DNA of 64,000 nt from Streptomyces sp. Ru73 (GTDB lineage: Bacteria; Actinomycetota; Actinomycetes; Streptomycetales; Streptomycetaceae): contig NZ_PQSQ01000010.1 in NCBI RefSeq assembly GCF_002920575.1, positions 1 through 64,000 of the forward strand. The letters are read 5' to 3'. A model generated the notes under the pieces. The model was given only the letters and a program-made list of their open reading frames with translations. It was not told the DNA's origin and ran no database searches. The translations under genes were made by a program, and so were the position numbers. This document shows positions 17,501-29,463 of this stretch, one piece after another. Within the stretch, counting starts at the first letter, position 1; each line of letters starts with the position of its first letter.

Positions 17501-18415
17501 ATGTCGACGACGACCAATGGCCAGTGGTATCCGCCCGAATGGCCGGACCGGATCCGGGCGCTCGCCAGTGGGGAGCTGACGCCGGTCGCCCCCCGAAGAG
17601 CGGCGACCGTCATGCTCCTGCGGGACTCCGACCAGGGTCCGGCCGTCCACATGCTGCGCCGGCGCGCCTCGATGGCCTTCGCGGGCGGTGCGTACGCGTA
17701 CCCGGGCGGCGGCGTCGACCCCCGTGACGAGCGCCCCGTCGCCTGGGCCGGGCCCTCACGCGCCGAGTGGGCCGCCCGGCTGGGCGTCGAGGAGGCCGTG
17801 GCACAGGCGGTGGTCTGCGCGGCGGTCCGCGAGACCTTCGAGGAGGCCGGCGTGCTGCTCGCCGGGCCGTCGGCCGGCACCGTCGTCGCCGACACCACCG
17901 GAGAGGACTGGGAGGCCGACCGGGCCGCGCTGGTGGCCCGCGAGCTGTCGTTCGCCGACTTCCTGGACCGCCGCGGCCTGGTGCTCCGCAGCGACCTGCT
18001 GGGGGCGTGGGCGCGCTGGATCACCCCCGAGTTCGAGCCCCGCCGCTACGACACATGGTTCTTCGTGGCCGCGCTCCCCGAGGGCCAGCGCACCCGCAAC
18101 GCCTCCACGGAGGCCGACCGTACGGTGTGGACCCGGCCCGCCGAGGCGGCGGCCGGCTACGACCGCGGCGACCTGCTGATGATGCCGCCGACCATCGCCA
18201 CGCTGCGCACCCTGGAGCCGTACGGCACGGCGGCCGAGGCGCTCGCGGCATCCGGGCGGCAGGACCTCACGCCCGTACTGGCGCGCGCGGAGCTCGTCGA
18301 GGACGAGATCGTGCTCAGCTGGCCCGGCCACGAAGAGTTCACCAAGCACATCCCCTCGGGCGCGGCGGCCGGCCACGGCGGCGCGTCCGGCTCACCCGAA
18401 GGGCCCGCCGCATGA
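17501..18415 (+). CDS. NUDIX hydrolase, NUDT19-like
   Basis: A 304-residue NUDIX protein. The NUDIX box is split by an insertion, as in NUDT19/RP2p-type CoA diphosphatases: GGGVDPRDERP near residue 67 and REXXEEAG as RETFEEAGVLLAG near residue 110. The substrate is probably a nucleoside diphosphate derivative; CoA is suggested by the family. TAGCAT at 17489-17494 stands 6 nt before the ATG, so the mRNA is probably leaderless. Its stop overlaps the ATG of the beta-lactamase-fold hydrolase by 4 bp, which makes an operon. Confidence 0.9.
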   Translation: MSTTTNGQWYPPEWPDRIRALASGELTPVAPRRAATVMLLRDSDQGPAVHMLRRRASMAFAGGAYAYPGGGVDPRDERPVAWAGPSRAEWAARLGVEEAVAQAVVCAAVRETFEEAGVLLAGPSAGTVVADTTGEDWEADRAALVARELSFADFLDRRGLVLRSDLLGAWARWITPEFEPRRYDTWFFVAALPEGQRTRNASTEADRTVWTRPAEAAAGYDRGDLLMMPPTIATLRTLEPYGTAAEALAASGRQDLTPVLARAELVEDEIVLSWPGHEEFTKHIPSGAAAGHGGASGSPEGPAA

Positions 18416-19242
18416 CCGACGCAGCCGCACTCCCCGGCCAGCCGCGCGGCGGCATCGCCACGGGCGCCGCGACCGACCGCGCGTACTGCGTGCTGGCGCC
18501 GAATCCGTCAGCGATGACGCTGGACGGCACGAACACCTGGATCGTCGCCGAGCCGGACTCCGACCGCGCCGTGGTCATCGACCCCGGCCCGCTCGACGAA
18601 GGCCACCTGAAGGCCGTCGTCGACACCGTCGAGCGGTCCGGCCGGCGGGTCGCGCTCACCCTGCTCACCCACGGGCACCCCGACCATGCCGAGGGCGCCT
18701 CGCGCTTCGCCGAGCTGACCCGTACGCCGGTACGGGCCCTGGACCCCGCGCTGCGCCTCGGGGACGAGGGGCTGGCCGCCGGGGACGTGATCACGACCGG
18801 CGGTCTGGAGCTGCGCGTCGTGCCCACCCCGGGGCACACCGCCGACTCGCTCTCGTTCCATCTCCCGGCCGACGCGGCGGTGCTCACCGGCGACACGATC
18901 CTGGGGCGCGGCACGACGGTGGTGGCGCACCCGGACGGCCGCCTCGGCGACTACCTGGACTCGCTGCGGCTGCTGCGCTCCCTGACGGTCGACGACGGCG
19001 TCACCACGGTCCTGCCGGGCCACGGGCCGGTGCTGAACGACGCACAGGGCGCCGTGGAGTTCTACCTCGCGCACCGGGCCAAGCGGCTGGCCCAGGTGGA
19101 GACCGCGGTCGAGGCGGGCCACCGTACGGCCGCCGACGTCGTCGCCCACGTGTACGCGGACGTCGACCGCTCCCTGTGGCCGGCGGCCGAGCTGTCCGTA
19201 CGGGCCCAGCTGGACTACCTGGGCGAGCACGGCCTGGTCTGA
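18412..19242 (+). CDS. MBL-fold metallo-hydrolase
   Basis: A 276-residue metallo-beta-lactamase-fold protein related to LACTB2-type enzymes. The zinc motif is THGHPDHAEGA; further ligands are in TPGHTADS and LTGDTILGRG, and the last His is in VLPGHGP. The C-terminal winged-helix-like part (from about residue 210) is typical of the LACTB2 group. LACTB2 is an endoribonuclease in animals; the bacterial substrate is not known. It is translated with the upstream NUDIX gene through a 4-bp overlap, a pair conserved in Streptomyces. Confidence 0.92.
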   Translation: MTDAAALPGQPRGGIATGAATDRAYCVLAPNPSAMTLDGTNTWIVAEPDSDRAVVIDPGPLDEGHLKAVVDTVERSGRRVALTLLTHGHPDHAEGASRFAELTRTPVRALDPALRLGDEGLAAGDVITTGGLELRVVPTPGHTADSLSFHLPADAAVLTGDTILGRGTTVVAHPDGRLGDYLDSLRLLRSLTVDDGVTTVLPGHGPVLNDAQGAVEFYLAHRAKRLAQVETAVEAGHRTAADVVAHVYADVDRSLWPAAELSVRAQLDYLGEHGLV

Positions 19243-19310
19243 CGGCCTTCCGGCGGGGCCGCGCACACGAGGGGGCCGGTCCCGCGCATACGAGGGGGCC
19301 GGGCCCGGGC

Positions 19311-19347
19311 ATACGAAAGGCCCCGCCGGAGCGGGGCCCTTTCGTAT
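19311..19347. terminator. Terminator between MBL hydrolase and crp
   Basis: A long stem, ATACGAAAGGCCCCGC with its complement, carries a single bulged base and a short loop. It lies between the converging MBL hydrolase and crp genes. Two copies of an ACGAGGGGGCCGG repeat precede it. Confidence 0.8.
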
Positions 19348-19384
19348 GCGCCGCGGCACGCGTGCTGCGTACCGGGCGGGTGCG

Positions 19385-20059
19385 TCAGCGGGAGCGCTTC
19401 GCGAGGCGCTCGACGTCCAGGAGGATCACCGCGCGGGCCTCCAGGCGCAGCCAGCCGCGGCCGGCGAAGTCCGCGAGCGCCTTGTTCACGGTCTCGCGGG
19501 AGGCGCCGACCAGCTGGGCCAGCTCTTCCTGCGTGAGGTCGTGGACGACGTGGATGCCTTCCTCGGACTGCACGCCGAAGCGGCGCGAGAGGTCCAGGAG
19601 GGCGCGCGCGACGCGGCCGGGCACGTCGGAGAAGACCAGGTCGGACATCTGGTCGTTGGTCTTGCGCAGCCGGCGGGCGACGGCGCGCAGCAGAGCCGTG
19701 GCCACCTCCGGCCGGGCGTTCAGCCAGGGCTGCAGGTCGCCGTGGCCCAGGCCCAGCAGCTTCACCTCGGTGAGCGCGGTGCCCGTGGCCGTGCGCGGGC
19801 CCGGGTCGAAGAGGGACAGCTCACCGATGAGCTCACCGGGGCCGAGGACGGCGAGCATGTTCTCGCGGCCGTCGGGGGAGGTGCGGTGCAGCTTCACCTT
19901 GCCGTCGGTGACCACGTACAGCCTGTCGCCCGGGTCCCCTTCGTGGAACAGGGCGTCACCACGGGCAAGCGTGACCTCGGTCATCGAGGCACGCAGCTCG
20001 GCAGCCTGCTCGTCATCGAGCGCCGCGAAGAGCGGTGCGCGCCGCAGAACGTCGTCCAC
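19385..20059 (-). CDS. crp: Crp/Fnr-family global regulator
   Basis: A 224-residue cAMP receptor protein. The cyclic-nucleotide-binding beta-roll has RDGK-type elements (GDRLYVVTDGKVKL) and the phosphate-binding cassette GELIGELSLFDPGPRTATGTA. A long dimer helix (about 115-140) precedes the winged HTH (LTQEELAQLVGASRETVNKAL). Crp in S. coelicolor controls germination, development and antibiotic synthesis. The GTG at 20059 is selected because AAGGAGAG lies 7 nt upstream and the protein then has the length of the S. coelicolor one; the frame is open further upstream but with weak coding bias. It is divergent from nth. Confidence 0.94.
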   Translation of the reverse strand: MDDVLRRAPLFAALDDEQAAELRASMTEVTLARGDALFHEGDPGDRLYVVTDGKVKLHRTSPDGRENMLAVLGPGELIGELSLFDPGPRTATGTALTEVKLLGLGHGDLQPWLNARPEVATALLRAVARRLRKTNDQMSDLVFSDVPGRVARALLDLSRRFGVQSEEGIHVVHDLTQEELAQLVGASRETVNKALADFAGRGWLRLEARAVILLDVERLAKRSR

Positions 20060-20286
20060 GAGTTCTCTCCTTGTCGACATGCTCCGGGTGACGTAGGTCC
20101 CCATCATGCCGGAATGCAAAACAGTGCGATCAATCACAAGGATGCCGGACAGGTGTCCGCCGCCATAAGGCAGGGGGCCGATTGGGGGCGCGATTCCTGG
20201 CGATCGGGCCGGATGTCGGTGGGTGGCCTTAGTCTGGCCGAGTGTCCAATACGCCGGTGAGAGCACAGGACAAGGGGGCTGGACGA

Positions 20287-21606
<1,320 letters not shown>

Positions 21607-21680
21607 CGGCCGGGTGACGGGAGACGGCCCCGGGGCCGGCACGTGGGTGACCATCGCAGCGAGGGCCTGAGGGGGCGCGG

Positions 21681-22460
21681 ATGACGAGAGCACAGGAGAC
21701 GGCGCGCGGGGCGTACGGCGAGGACGCCCGTGCGCGGCCGGCGGACGGACGGGAGGCGTACGGGCAGCGGACGGCCGGCGCGGGGGCGGCCACCGGGGAC
21801 GTGCGCCTGACGACCGAGGGGCTGCCGGAGTGGCTGCGCCCGGTGGCGGAGGCGGCGGCGACGGTCAAGCCGCACCAGCTGAGCCGCTTCCTGCCGCCGC
21901 CGTCCGGCGGCCGGCAGTCGGCCGTGCTGATCCTCTTCGGCGAGGGCGAGCGCGGTCCCGAGCTGCTCCTCATGGAGCGGGCCGGGACGCTGCGTTCGCA
22001 CGCGGGCCAGCCGTCCTTCCCGGGCGGCTCGCTGGACCCGGAGGACGGCGATCCGGACGGTGACGGTCCGCTGCGGGCCGCGCTGCGCGAAGCCTGGGAG
22101 GAGACCGGCCTGGACCCCTCCGGCGTGCAGCTCTTCGGTGTGCTGCCCCGGCTCTACATCCCGGTGAGCGGCTTCGTGGTGACGCCGGTGCTCGGTTGGT
22201 GGCGCGAGCCCAGCCCGGTCGGCGTGGTCGACCAGGCGGAGACGGCCCGGGTGTTCACGGTTCCCGTGGCCGATCTCACGGACCCCGCGCACCGGGTGAC
22301 GTCCCGCCATCCGAGTGGCCACGTCGGCCCGGCCTTCACCGTCGAGGGGGCCCTGGTCTGGGGTTTCACCGCCGGTCTCATCGACCGCATCCTGCATTAC
22401 GCGGGGTGGGAAGTGCCCTGGGACCGCGACAAGCAGGTCCCGCTCGACTGGCGCTCATGA
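21681..22460 (+). CDS. NUDIX CoA pyrophosphatase-like protein
   Basis: A 259-residue NUDIX enzyme. The NUDIX box reads GGSLDPEDGDPDGDGPLRAA and then LREAWEETGLD. It is preceded by RSHAGQPSFPGG, the CoA-specific motif upstream of the box in CoAse/YeaB proteins. The predicted reaction is cleavage of CoA or its esters to 4'-phosphopantetheine and 3',5'-ADP. The first 40 residues are low-complexity and poorly conserved, so a later start is possible. It is followed closely by the MarP-like protease gene, with a 13-bp gap to the chosen GTG. Confidence 0.9.
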   Translation: MTRAQETARGAYGEDARARPADGREAYGQRTAGAGAATGDVRLTTEGLPEWLRPVAEAAATVKPHQLSRFLPPPSGGRQSAVLILFGEGERGPELLLMERAGTLRSHAGQPSFPGGSLDPEDGDPDGDGPLRAALREAWEETGLDPSGVQLFGVLPRLYIPVSGFVVTPVLGWWREPSPVGVVDQAETARVFTVPVADLTDPAHRVTSRHPSGHVGPAFTVEGALVWGFTAGLIDRILHYAGWEVPWDRDKQVPLDWRS

Positions 22461-22473
22461 GACGGTGGCGGGC

Positions 22474-23673
22474 GTGAACGTCCTGGACATCCTGCTGTTG
22501 GTCGCTGCCGTGTGGTTCGCGGTCGTCGGTTATCGCCAAGGTTTCGTCGTCGGCATCCTGTCCGTGATCGGCTTCCTCGGCGGTGGTCTGATCGCGATCT
22601 ACCTGCTGCCCGTGATCTGGAACGAAGTGACCGAGGACGCCACACCGGGCTCCTTCGCCGCCATCGCGGCGGTCGCCATCGTGATCGTGTGCGCCTCCGT
22701 GGGGCAGGCGCTCACCACCCACTTGGGCAACAAGCTCCGGAGACACATCACCTGGACCCCGGCGCGCGCCCTGGACGCCACGGGCGGCGCGTTGGTGAAC
22801 GTCGTGGCGATGCTGCTGGTGGCCTGGCTCATCGGATCGGCCCTCGCGGGCACCTCGCTGCCGACGCTCGGCAAGGAGGTGCGGAACTCCAAGGTGCTGC
22901 TCGGCGTGTCCCGGGTGATCCCGGCGCAGGCCGACACCTGGTTCGCCGACTTCTCCTCCGTACTCGCGCAGAACGGCTTCCCGCAGGTCTTCACGCCCTT
23001 CTCGAACGAGCCGATCCAGGAGGTCCGGCCGCCGGACCCGGCGCTGGCCGGCAGCCCGGTCGCGGCCCGCGCCAAGCGCAGCATCGTGAAGGTCGTCGGC
23101 ACGGCCACCGGCTGCGCCAAGGTCCTCGAGGGCAGCGGCTTCGTCTTCGCCCCGCACCGCGTCATGACCAATGCGCACGTCGTCGGCGGCGTGACCGAGC
23201 CGACGGTGCAGATCGGCGGCGAGGGCCAGCGGTACGACGCCAAGGTCGTGCTGTACGACTGGCGGCGCGACATCGCCGTACTGGACGTCCCCTCGCTGCG
23301 GGCGCCCGCGCTGCGCTTCGCGGACCAGGACGCGCGGACCGCCGACAACGCCATCGTCGCCGGCTTCCCGGAGAACGGCGGCTACGACGTCCGCTCGGCC
23401 CGGGTCCGCGGCCGCATCCAGGCCAACGGCCCGGACATCTACCACCGCGGCACGGTCGCCCGCGACGTGTACTCCCTCTACGCCACCGTCCGGCAGGGCA
23501 ACTCCGGCGGCCCGCTGCTCACCCCGCGCGGCGAGGTCTACGGCGTCGTCTTCGCCAAGTCCCTGGACGACGACAGCACGGGGTACGCCCTGACGGCCGA
23601 CGAGGTCCGCACCGACGTGCAGCGGGGCCGCACGGCACAGCGGCAGGCCGACAGTCAGGGTTGCGCGATGTGA
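22474..23673 (+). CDS. MarP-like membrane serine protease
   Basis: A 399-residue protein with a CvpA-like N-terminus of four membrane segments (residues 1-110) and a chymotrypsin-like periplasmic protease domain. The triad is His235 (TNAHVV), Asp266 (RRDIAVLD) and Ser344 (GNSGGP). Positions are almost the same as in M. tuberculosis MarP, which is needed for resistance to acid and oxidative stress and activates a peptidoglycan hydrolase. Two cysteines may form the redox-sensitive disulfide. The GTG at 22474 is used; GTG 22465 is an alternative. It is probably co-transcribed with the NUDIX gene. Confidence 0.92.
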   Translation: MNVLDILLLVAAVWFAVVGYRQGFVVGILSVIGFLGGGLIAIYLLPVIWNEVTEDATPGSFAAIAAVAIVIVCASVGQALTTHLGNKLRRHITWTPARALDATGGALVNVVAMLLVAWLIGSALAGTSLPTLGKEVRNSKVLLGVSRVIPAQADTWFADFSSVLAQNGFPQVFTPFSNEPIQEVRPPDPALAGSPVAARAKRSIVKVVGTATGCAKVLEGSGFVFAPHRVMTNAHVVGGVTEPTVQIGGEGQRYDAKVVLYDWRRDIAVLDVPSLRAPALRFADQDARTADNAIVAGFPENGGYDVRSARVRGRIQANGPDIYHRGTVARDVYSLYATVRQGNSGGPLLTPRGEVYGVVFAKSLDDDSTGYALTADEVRTDVQRGRTAQRQADSQGCAM

Positions 23674-23677
23674 GAAG

Positions 23678-23712
23678 GGGCCCCGAGCGGCCGCTGCCGC
23701 CTTCCGGGGCCC
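23678..23712 (+). terminator. Terminator after the MarP-like gene
   Basis: An 8-bp perfect stem (GGGCCCCG with CGGGGCCC) begins a few bases after the stop codon. The 19-nt loop contains a second self-complementary GCGGCCGC. Confidence 0.6.
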
Positions 23713-23791
23713 GCCGGGCCCTCGGGGGCGCCCGCCGTCCCGCGAGTCCGCCCAGCGGGCTCCTGGCGGCGGGCACCGGCGGCCCGGCGCG

Positions 23792-23989
23792 TCAGCCCCG
23801 CGGGTGACGGAGCCGCGCGGTCACCCAGCGCGCACGGCGGCGCAGGATGCGCGGGATGCCGAGTGGATCGGCGAGCTCATGAGGTCCGCCCGCCCGGAGG
23901 TCCGGGGCGCTCCTCTCCTTGGTGCCCAGCGCAGCGGCGTTGCTGCGGCGGTTGCGTGCCACGTCACGGTAGTCGTGCGTCCAGCCCAT
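23792..23989 (-). CDS. Small basic protein, uncharacterised
   Basis: A 65-residue frame that begins MGWTHDYRDVARNRRSNAA and ends in an Arg-rich helix (IPRILRRRARWVTARLRHPRG). Third codon positions are about nine-tenths G or C, as in the real genes around it, which is why I report it. There is no membrane segment, cysteine or known motif. GAGGG lies directly before the ATG with almost no spacing, so the start may be wrong. It lies 161 bp downstream of the alpha/beta hydrolase on the same strand. The function is unknown. Confidence 0.5.
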   Translation of the reverse strand: MGWTHDYRDVARNRRSNAAALGTKERSAPDLRAGGPHELADPLGIPRILRRRARWVTARLRHPRG

Positions 23990-24150
23990 ACCCTCGACTC
24001 TGCCCGTGCCCCGCGGTCCGTAACCGCACCGGTGTCGGTCAATTGGCCTATGCGCGAGGCAAGTGGCTGCTCGTCAGACGGACGTTCGTATCCGTTCGGC
24101 GGTGCGTCACTTCCGTCCCCCGGGCACCGCAGAAACGGACCTGCGGCGGG

Positions 24151-25104
24151 TCACCGGTCCGGCTCGGAGTCCTTGAGCCAGTTGATGAGCTCGGTGGTGA
24201 AGGCGACCGGGTCCTCCTCGTGCGGGAAGTGCCCCAGCCCGTCGAAGAGCCGCCAGCGGTACGGCGCCTCGACGTACTCCCCGGAGCCGGCCGCGCTGCG
24301 GGTGCGCATCACCGGGTCGAGGGACCCGTGCAGGTGCAGCGTCGGCACCCGTACCGGCCACTTCATCCGGCGGTTGAACTGGATGCCGTCGGGCCGCGCC
24401 ATGGACCGCACCATCCAGCGGTACGGCTCGATCGAGCAGTGCGCCGTGGACGGGATGGTCATCGCCCGCCGGTACGCCTCGATCGCGTCGTCCTCGGGCA
24501 GCCGGGGCCCGGACCAGTCCCGGATCAGCCGCCCGACCAGCGCCGCGTCGTCGGCCACCAGGGCACGCTCGGGCAGCCAGGGCCGCTGGAAGCTCCAGAT
24601 GTGCGAGGAGCGGCGGCTCTGCTTGACGTCCGCGAGCATCGCCGCGCGCCAGCGCCGCGGGTGCGGCATCGAGGCCACCGCGAGCCGCCGGACGAGCTTG
24701 GGCCGCATCACAGCGGCCGTCCAGGCCAGGTAACCGCCCAGGTCGTGCCCGACGAGCGCGGCGTCCGGCTCGCCCAGCGAGCGCACCACGCCGGTGATGT
24801 CCAGGGCGAGGTTGGCCGGGTCGTAACCGCGGGGCGTGCGGTCGCTGCCGCCCACGCCCCGCAGGTCCATCGCCACCGCCCGGTAGCCCGCCTCGGCGAG
24901 CGCAGGCAGCTGGTACCGCCAGGTCCACCAGAACTGCGGGAAGCCGTGCAGCAGCAGTACCAGCGGCCCGTCACCCATCTCGGCGATGTGGAAGCGCGCG
25001 CCGTTGGCCGCCACGTCCCGGTGCGTCACCTCGTGCCCGCCCGGGAGGTCGAGCCGTACCACCGAGGTGGGTGAGGGGGCCGGCGAGGATTCGGAAGCCG
25101 TCAT
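24151..25104 (-). CDS. Alpha/beta hydrolase, epoxide-hydrolase-like
   Basis: A 317-residue alpha/beta-fold enzyme. The oxyanion motif is HGFPQFWWTWR. The nucleophile elbow is GHDLGG, so the nucleophile is Asp, as in epoxide hydrolases and haloalkane dehalogenases rather than esterases. The second acidic residue is in GSLDPVM and the catalytic His in GLGHFPHEE. A cap domain covers about residues 150-230. The natural substrate is unknown. The start overlaps the stop of the holin-X gene by 4 bp, so the two are co-translated. Confidence 0.9.
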   Translation of the reverse strand: MTASESSPAPSPTSVVRLDLPGGHEVTHRDVAANGARFHIAEMGDGPLVLLLHGFPQFWWTWRYQLPALAEAGYRAVAMDLRGVGGSDRTPRGYDPANLALDITGVVRSLGEPDAALVGHDLGGYLAWTAAVMRPKLVRRLAVASMPHPRRWRAAMLADVKQSRRSSHIWSFQRPWLPERALVADDAALVGRLIRDWSGPRLPEDDAIEAYRRAMTIPSTAHCSIEPYRWMVRSMARPDGIQFNRRMKWPVRVPTLHLHGSLDPVMRTRSAAGSGEYVEAPYRWRLFDGLGHFPHEEDPVAFTTELINWLKDSEPDR

Positions 25105-25583
25105 ACGGCCGAGCGTGTCACACTCTCGACCGCCGGGTGCTCCTCCACGGCCGGCCGCGGGTGCGGCTTGACGTTCCCCAGGACGGCCGCCGTCTGCTTG
25201 GCGGACGCGACGGTCTTCTGCGGGCCCTTGCCGGCCTTGGCCTTCTTGAAGAAGACGAGGGCGATCAGGCCCAGCAGCCCGGCGACGAGCACGTTGGCCG
25301 CGAAGGAGAGCAGGAAGCAGACCGAGAGGTGCCAGCCGCTCCAGGCCTGGATGCCGTAGGCCAGCGCGAAGCTCAGCATCGGCAGCGAGAAGAGCAGCAC
25401 GATCGCCGCCGCGCCGCCCGCCAGCCCGCCGACGCCGGCCCGCTTCACGTCGTTCCGCAGCTCCGCCTTGGCGAGCGCGATCTCGTCGTGGACCAGCGCG
25501 GACACTTCGGTGGTGGCGTGCGCCACCAGCTGCCCGAGGGTGCGGTCCGTGCCGCCGGCCGTGCCGTCGTCTGCTGTGCTCAT
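25101..25583 (-). CDS. Phage-holin-like (holin-X) membrane protein
   Basis: A 160-residue protein of the actinobacterial putative holin-X family. It begins with an amphipathic region (LGQLVAHATTEVSALVHDEIALAKAEL), has two membrane segments around residues 52-75 and 85-112, and ends in a basic tail. Despite the family name there is no endolysin or phage gene nearby, so a cellular membrane role is more likely. It overlaps the downstream hydrolase gene by 4 bp. Confidence 0.85.
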   Translation of the reverse strand: MSTADDGTAGGTDRTLGQLVAHATTEVSALVHDEIALAKAELRNDVKRAGVGGLAGGAAAIVLLFSLPMLSFALAYGIQAWSGWHLSVCFLLSFAANVLVAGLLGLIALVFFKKAKAGKGPQKTVASAKQTAAVLGNVKPHPRPAVEEHPAVESVTRSAV

Positions 25584-25625
25584 CGACTGCTCCCGTTCTC
25601 GGTCTCCCGTTGATTACCTCTCAGA

Positions 25626-27023
25626 TCATGCCGGACCATCCTGCCCGGCGTCGGAGGCGGCGGCCACCTCGGCCCGGCGTCGGTGTTCGGCCGCCTTGGC
25701 CTCGAGGAGGGCAGCCATGCGCAAGTGGTACTCCGGGGTGCCCTCTTCGTAGACGTCCGGGATGCCGTCCTGGTCCTCGTCGCGGTTCTCCTCCTCGTAC
25801 AGCCGCCGGTACTTGGCGTTGCGGATCTTCAGCAGCACGGTGGCCAGGACGGCGGCCGCCAGCGAGCCGGTCAGCACGGCGGCCTTGACCTCGTCGGTGA
25901 GCACCGGGTCCGAGGAGAACGCCAGCTCGCCGATGAGCAGCGAGACCGTGAAGCCGATGCCGGCCAGCGCCGACACCGCGAAGAGGTCCGGCCACTTCAG
26001 GTCCGGGTTGAGCGAGGCCCTGGTCAGCCGGGTGGTCAGCCAGGTGCCGCCGAAGATGCCGAGGGTCTTGCCGAGGACCAGGCCGAGCACCACGCCGAGC
26101 GTCTCGGCCTGGGTGAAGACGTCGTGCAGCGCGCCGCCGGAGACGGACACGCCGGCCGAGAAGAGGGCGAACAGCGGGACGGCGAGGCCGGCCGACAGGG
26201 GGCGCACGAGGTGCTCGATGTGCTCGCCGGGGGAGTGCGGCTCGCCCTCGCGCCGGTGGCAGCGCAGCATCAGGCCCATGGCCACGCCCGCGATGGTCGC
26301 GTGCACGCCGCTGTTGTACATCAGGCCCCAGATGACCAGGGCGAGCGGCACGTACACGTACCAGCCGCGCACCCCCTTGCGCAGCAGTACGTAGAAGACC
26401 GCGAGCCCGAGCACCGCGCCGCCGAGCGCCCAGAAGTTGATCGTCGAGGTGAAGAAGACGGCGATGATCAGGATGGCGAACAGGTCGTCGACCACGGCCA
26501 GGGTCAGCAGGAACGCGCGGAGTGCGGACGGCAGGGACGTGCCGATGACGGCCAGGACGGCGAGCGCGAAGGCGATGTCCGTCGCGGTGGGCACCGCCCA
26601 GCCGCCCAGGGAGCCGCCGCCCGTGGTGTTGACCACGGTGTAGACGACCGCGGGCATGACCATGCCGCACAGCGCGGCCACGACGGGCAGTGCGGCGGCC
26701 TTGGGGTCGCGCAGCTCGCCCGCGACCAGCTCGCGCTTGAGCTCGATGCCGGCGACGAAGAAGAAGACGGCGAGCAGGCCGTCGGCCGCCCAGTGCTGGA
26801 CGGAGAGGTCCAGGCCGAGCGCCGCGGGGCCGAAGTGGAAGCCGCGTACCGCCTCGTAACCGTCGCCGAGTGGCGTGTTGGCCCAGATGAGTGCGGCGAC
26901 CGCCGCCACCAGGAGCAGGACGCCGCCCACGGTCTCCGTGCGGAGCAGGTCCGCGAGGTAGTTCCGCTCGGGCAGGGAGATCCGGCCGAGCAGGACGTTG
27001 CGGCGGGGGGCGGGGGACTTCAC
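25626..27023 (-). CDS. nhaA: Na+/H+ antiporter NhaA
   Basis: A 465-residue NhaA antiporter, which exchanges external protons for internal sodium to control pH and salt. About twelve membrane segments are present. The paired aspartates of the ion site are in LAVVDDLFAIL. TATDIAFAL is the discontinuous-helix motif of segment IV, and FALFSAGV lies in a later helix. The hydrophilic C-terminal tail is acidic and then Ala/Arg-rich and is longer than in E. coli. The GTG at 27023 is chosen because GGAGGT lies 7 nt upstream. The holin-X gene follows after 42 bp and may be co-transcribed. Confidence 0.95.
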   Translation of the reverse strand: MKSPAPRRNVLLGRISLPERNYLADLLRTETVGGVLLLVAAVAALIWANTPLGDGYEAVRGFHFGPAALGLDLSVQHWAADGLLAVFFFVAGIELKRELVAGELRDPKAAALPVVAALCGMVMPAVVYTVVNTTGGGSLGGWAVPTATDIAFALAVLAVIGTSLPSALRAFLLTLAVVDDLFAILIIAVFFTSTINFWALGGAVLGLAVFYVLLRKGVRGWYVYVPLALVIWGLMYNSGVHATIAGVAMGLMLRCHRREGEPHSPGEHIEHLVRPLSAGLAVPLFALFSAGVSVSGGALHDVFTQAETLGVVLGLVLGKTLGIFGGTWLTTRLTRASLNPDLKWPDLFAVSALAGIGFTVSLLIGELAFSSDPVLTDEVKAAVLTGSLAAAVLATVLLKIRNAKYRRLYEEENRDEDQDGIPDVYEEGTPEYHLRMAALLEAKAAEHRRRAEVAAASDAGQDGPA

Positions 27024-27228
27024 GCGGTGACCTCCGGGCGGTGGCAGCTGAACATGGCTGTTGCAGTTGCCGACCAGACTTCCCGGCGCACCCTCGATAT
27101 TCCGTGCGTTTCTTGACGCGTTCTTCACTCTACCCGGGTGGCGCACAAACGATCCGGCGAGCGGCGTTCCGGGGGCGTACGTCACAGTGCGCCCGTGAGC
27201 GCGCCCCGTCCGGGCCCGCACACGGCGA

Positions 27229-27263
27229 AGGGGCGCCCCGCCGGTGCTCGGCGGGGCGCCCCT
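27229..27263 (-). terminator. Terminator after acs
   Basis: A 15-bp perfect stem, AGGGGCGCCCCGCCG with its complement, closes on a 5-nt loop. It begins 36 nt beyond the acs stop. Confidence 0.8.
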
Positions 27264-27299
27264 GTACGGCGCGGACCGGTCAGCTGCGGTCCGGGCCGG

Positions 27300-29261
<1,962 letters not shown>

Positions 29262-29349
29262 GGCATCTCCCAGTCTCAGGGCGTCCGGTGTGTCCCGGGC
29301 CATAGCTCATCAGCCGATGGGCCGCTCTGACAAGGGCTGTTGATAAAAA

Positions 29350-29365
29350 TTGGTGTAGACCTTTT
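29350..29365 (-). promoter_or_regulatory. DasR-box-like element upstream of acs
   Basis: ATTGGTGTAGACCTTT matches the dre consensus ACTGGTCTAGACCACT at 12 of 16 positions. It keeps the TGGT and TAGACC cores and lies about 90 bp before the acs start in an AT-rich stretch suited to a promoter. DasR control of acs genes has been reported in a related actinomycete, as I recall. The binding here is inferred. Confidence 0.4.
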
Positions 29366-29463
29366 GCTTCCCTTGGGAACGCGGCCCGCATTCGCCGCCG
29401 CGCCGTAAGGATCATGGAGCGCCGCAGGTCACAGCAGTTTCCGCGATGCCGCGGCCGAACGGG

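Noticed and set aside
25101..25583. Prophage remnant because of a holin-like gene
   Set aside because: The holin-X family is a common actinobacterial membrane protein; no other phage gene, integrase or attachment site is nearby.
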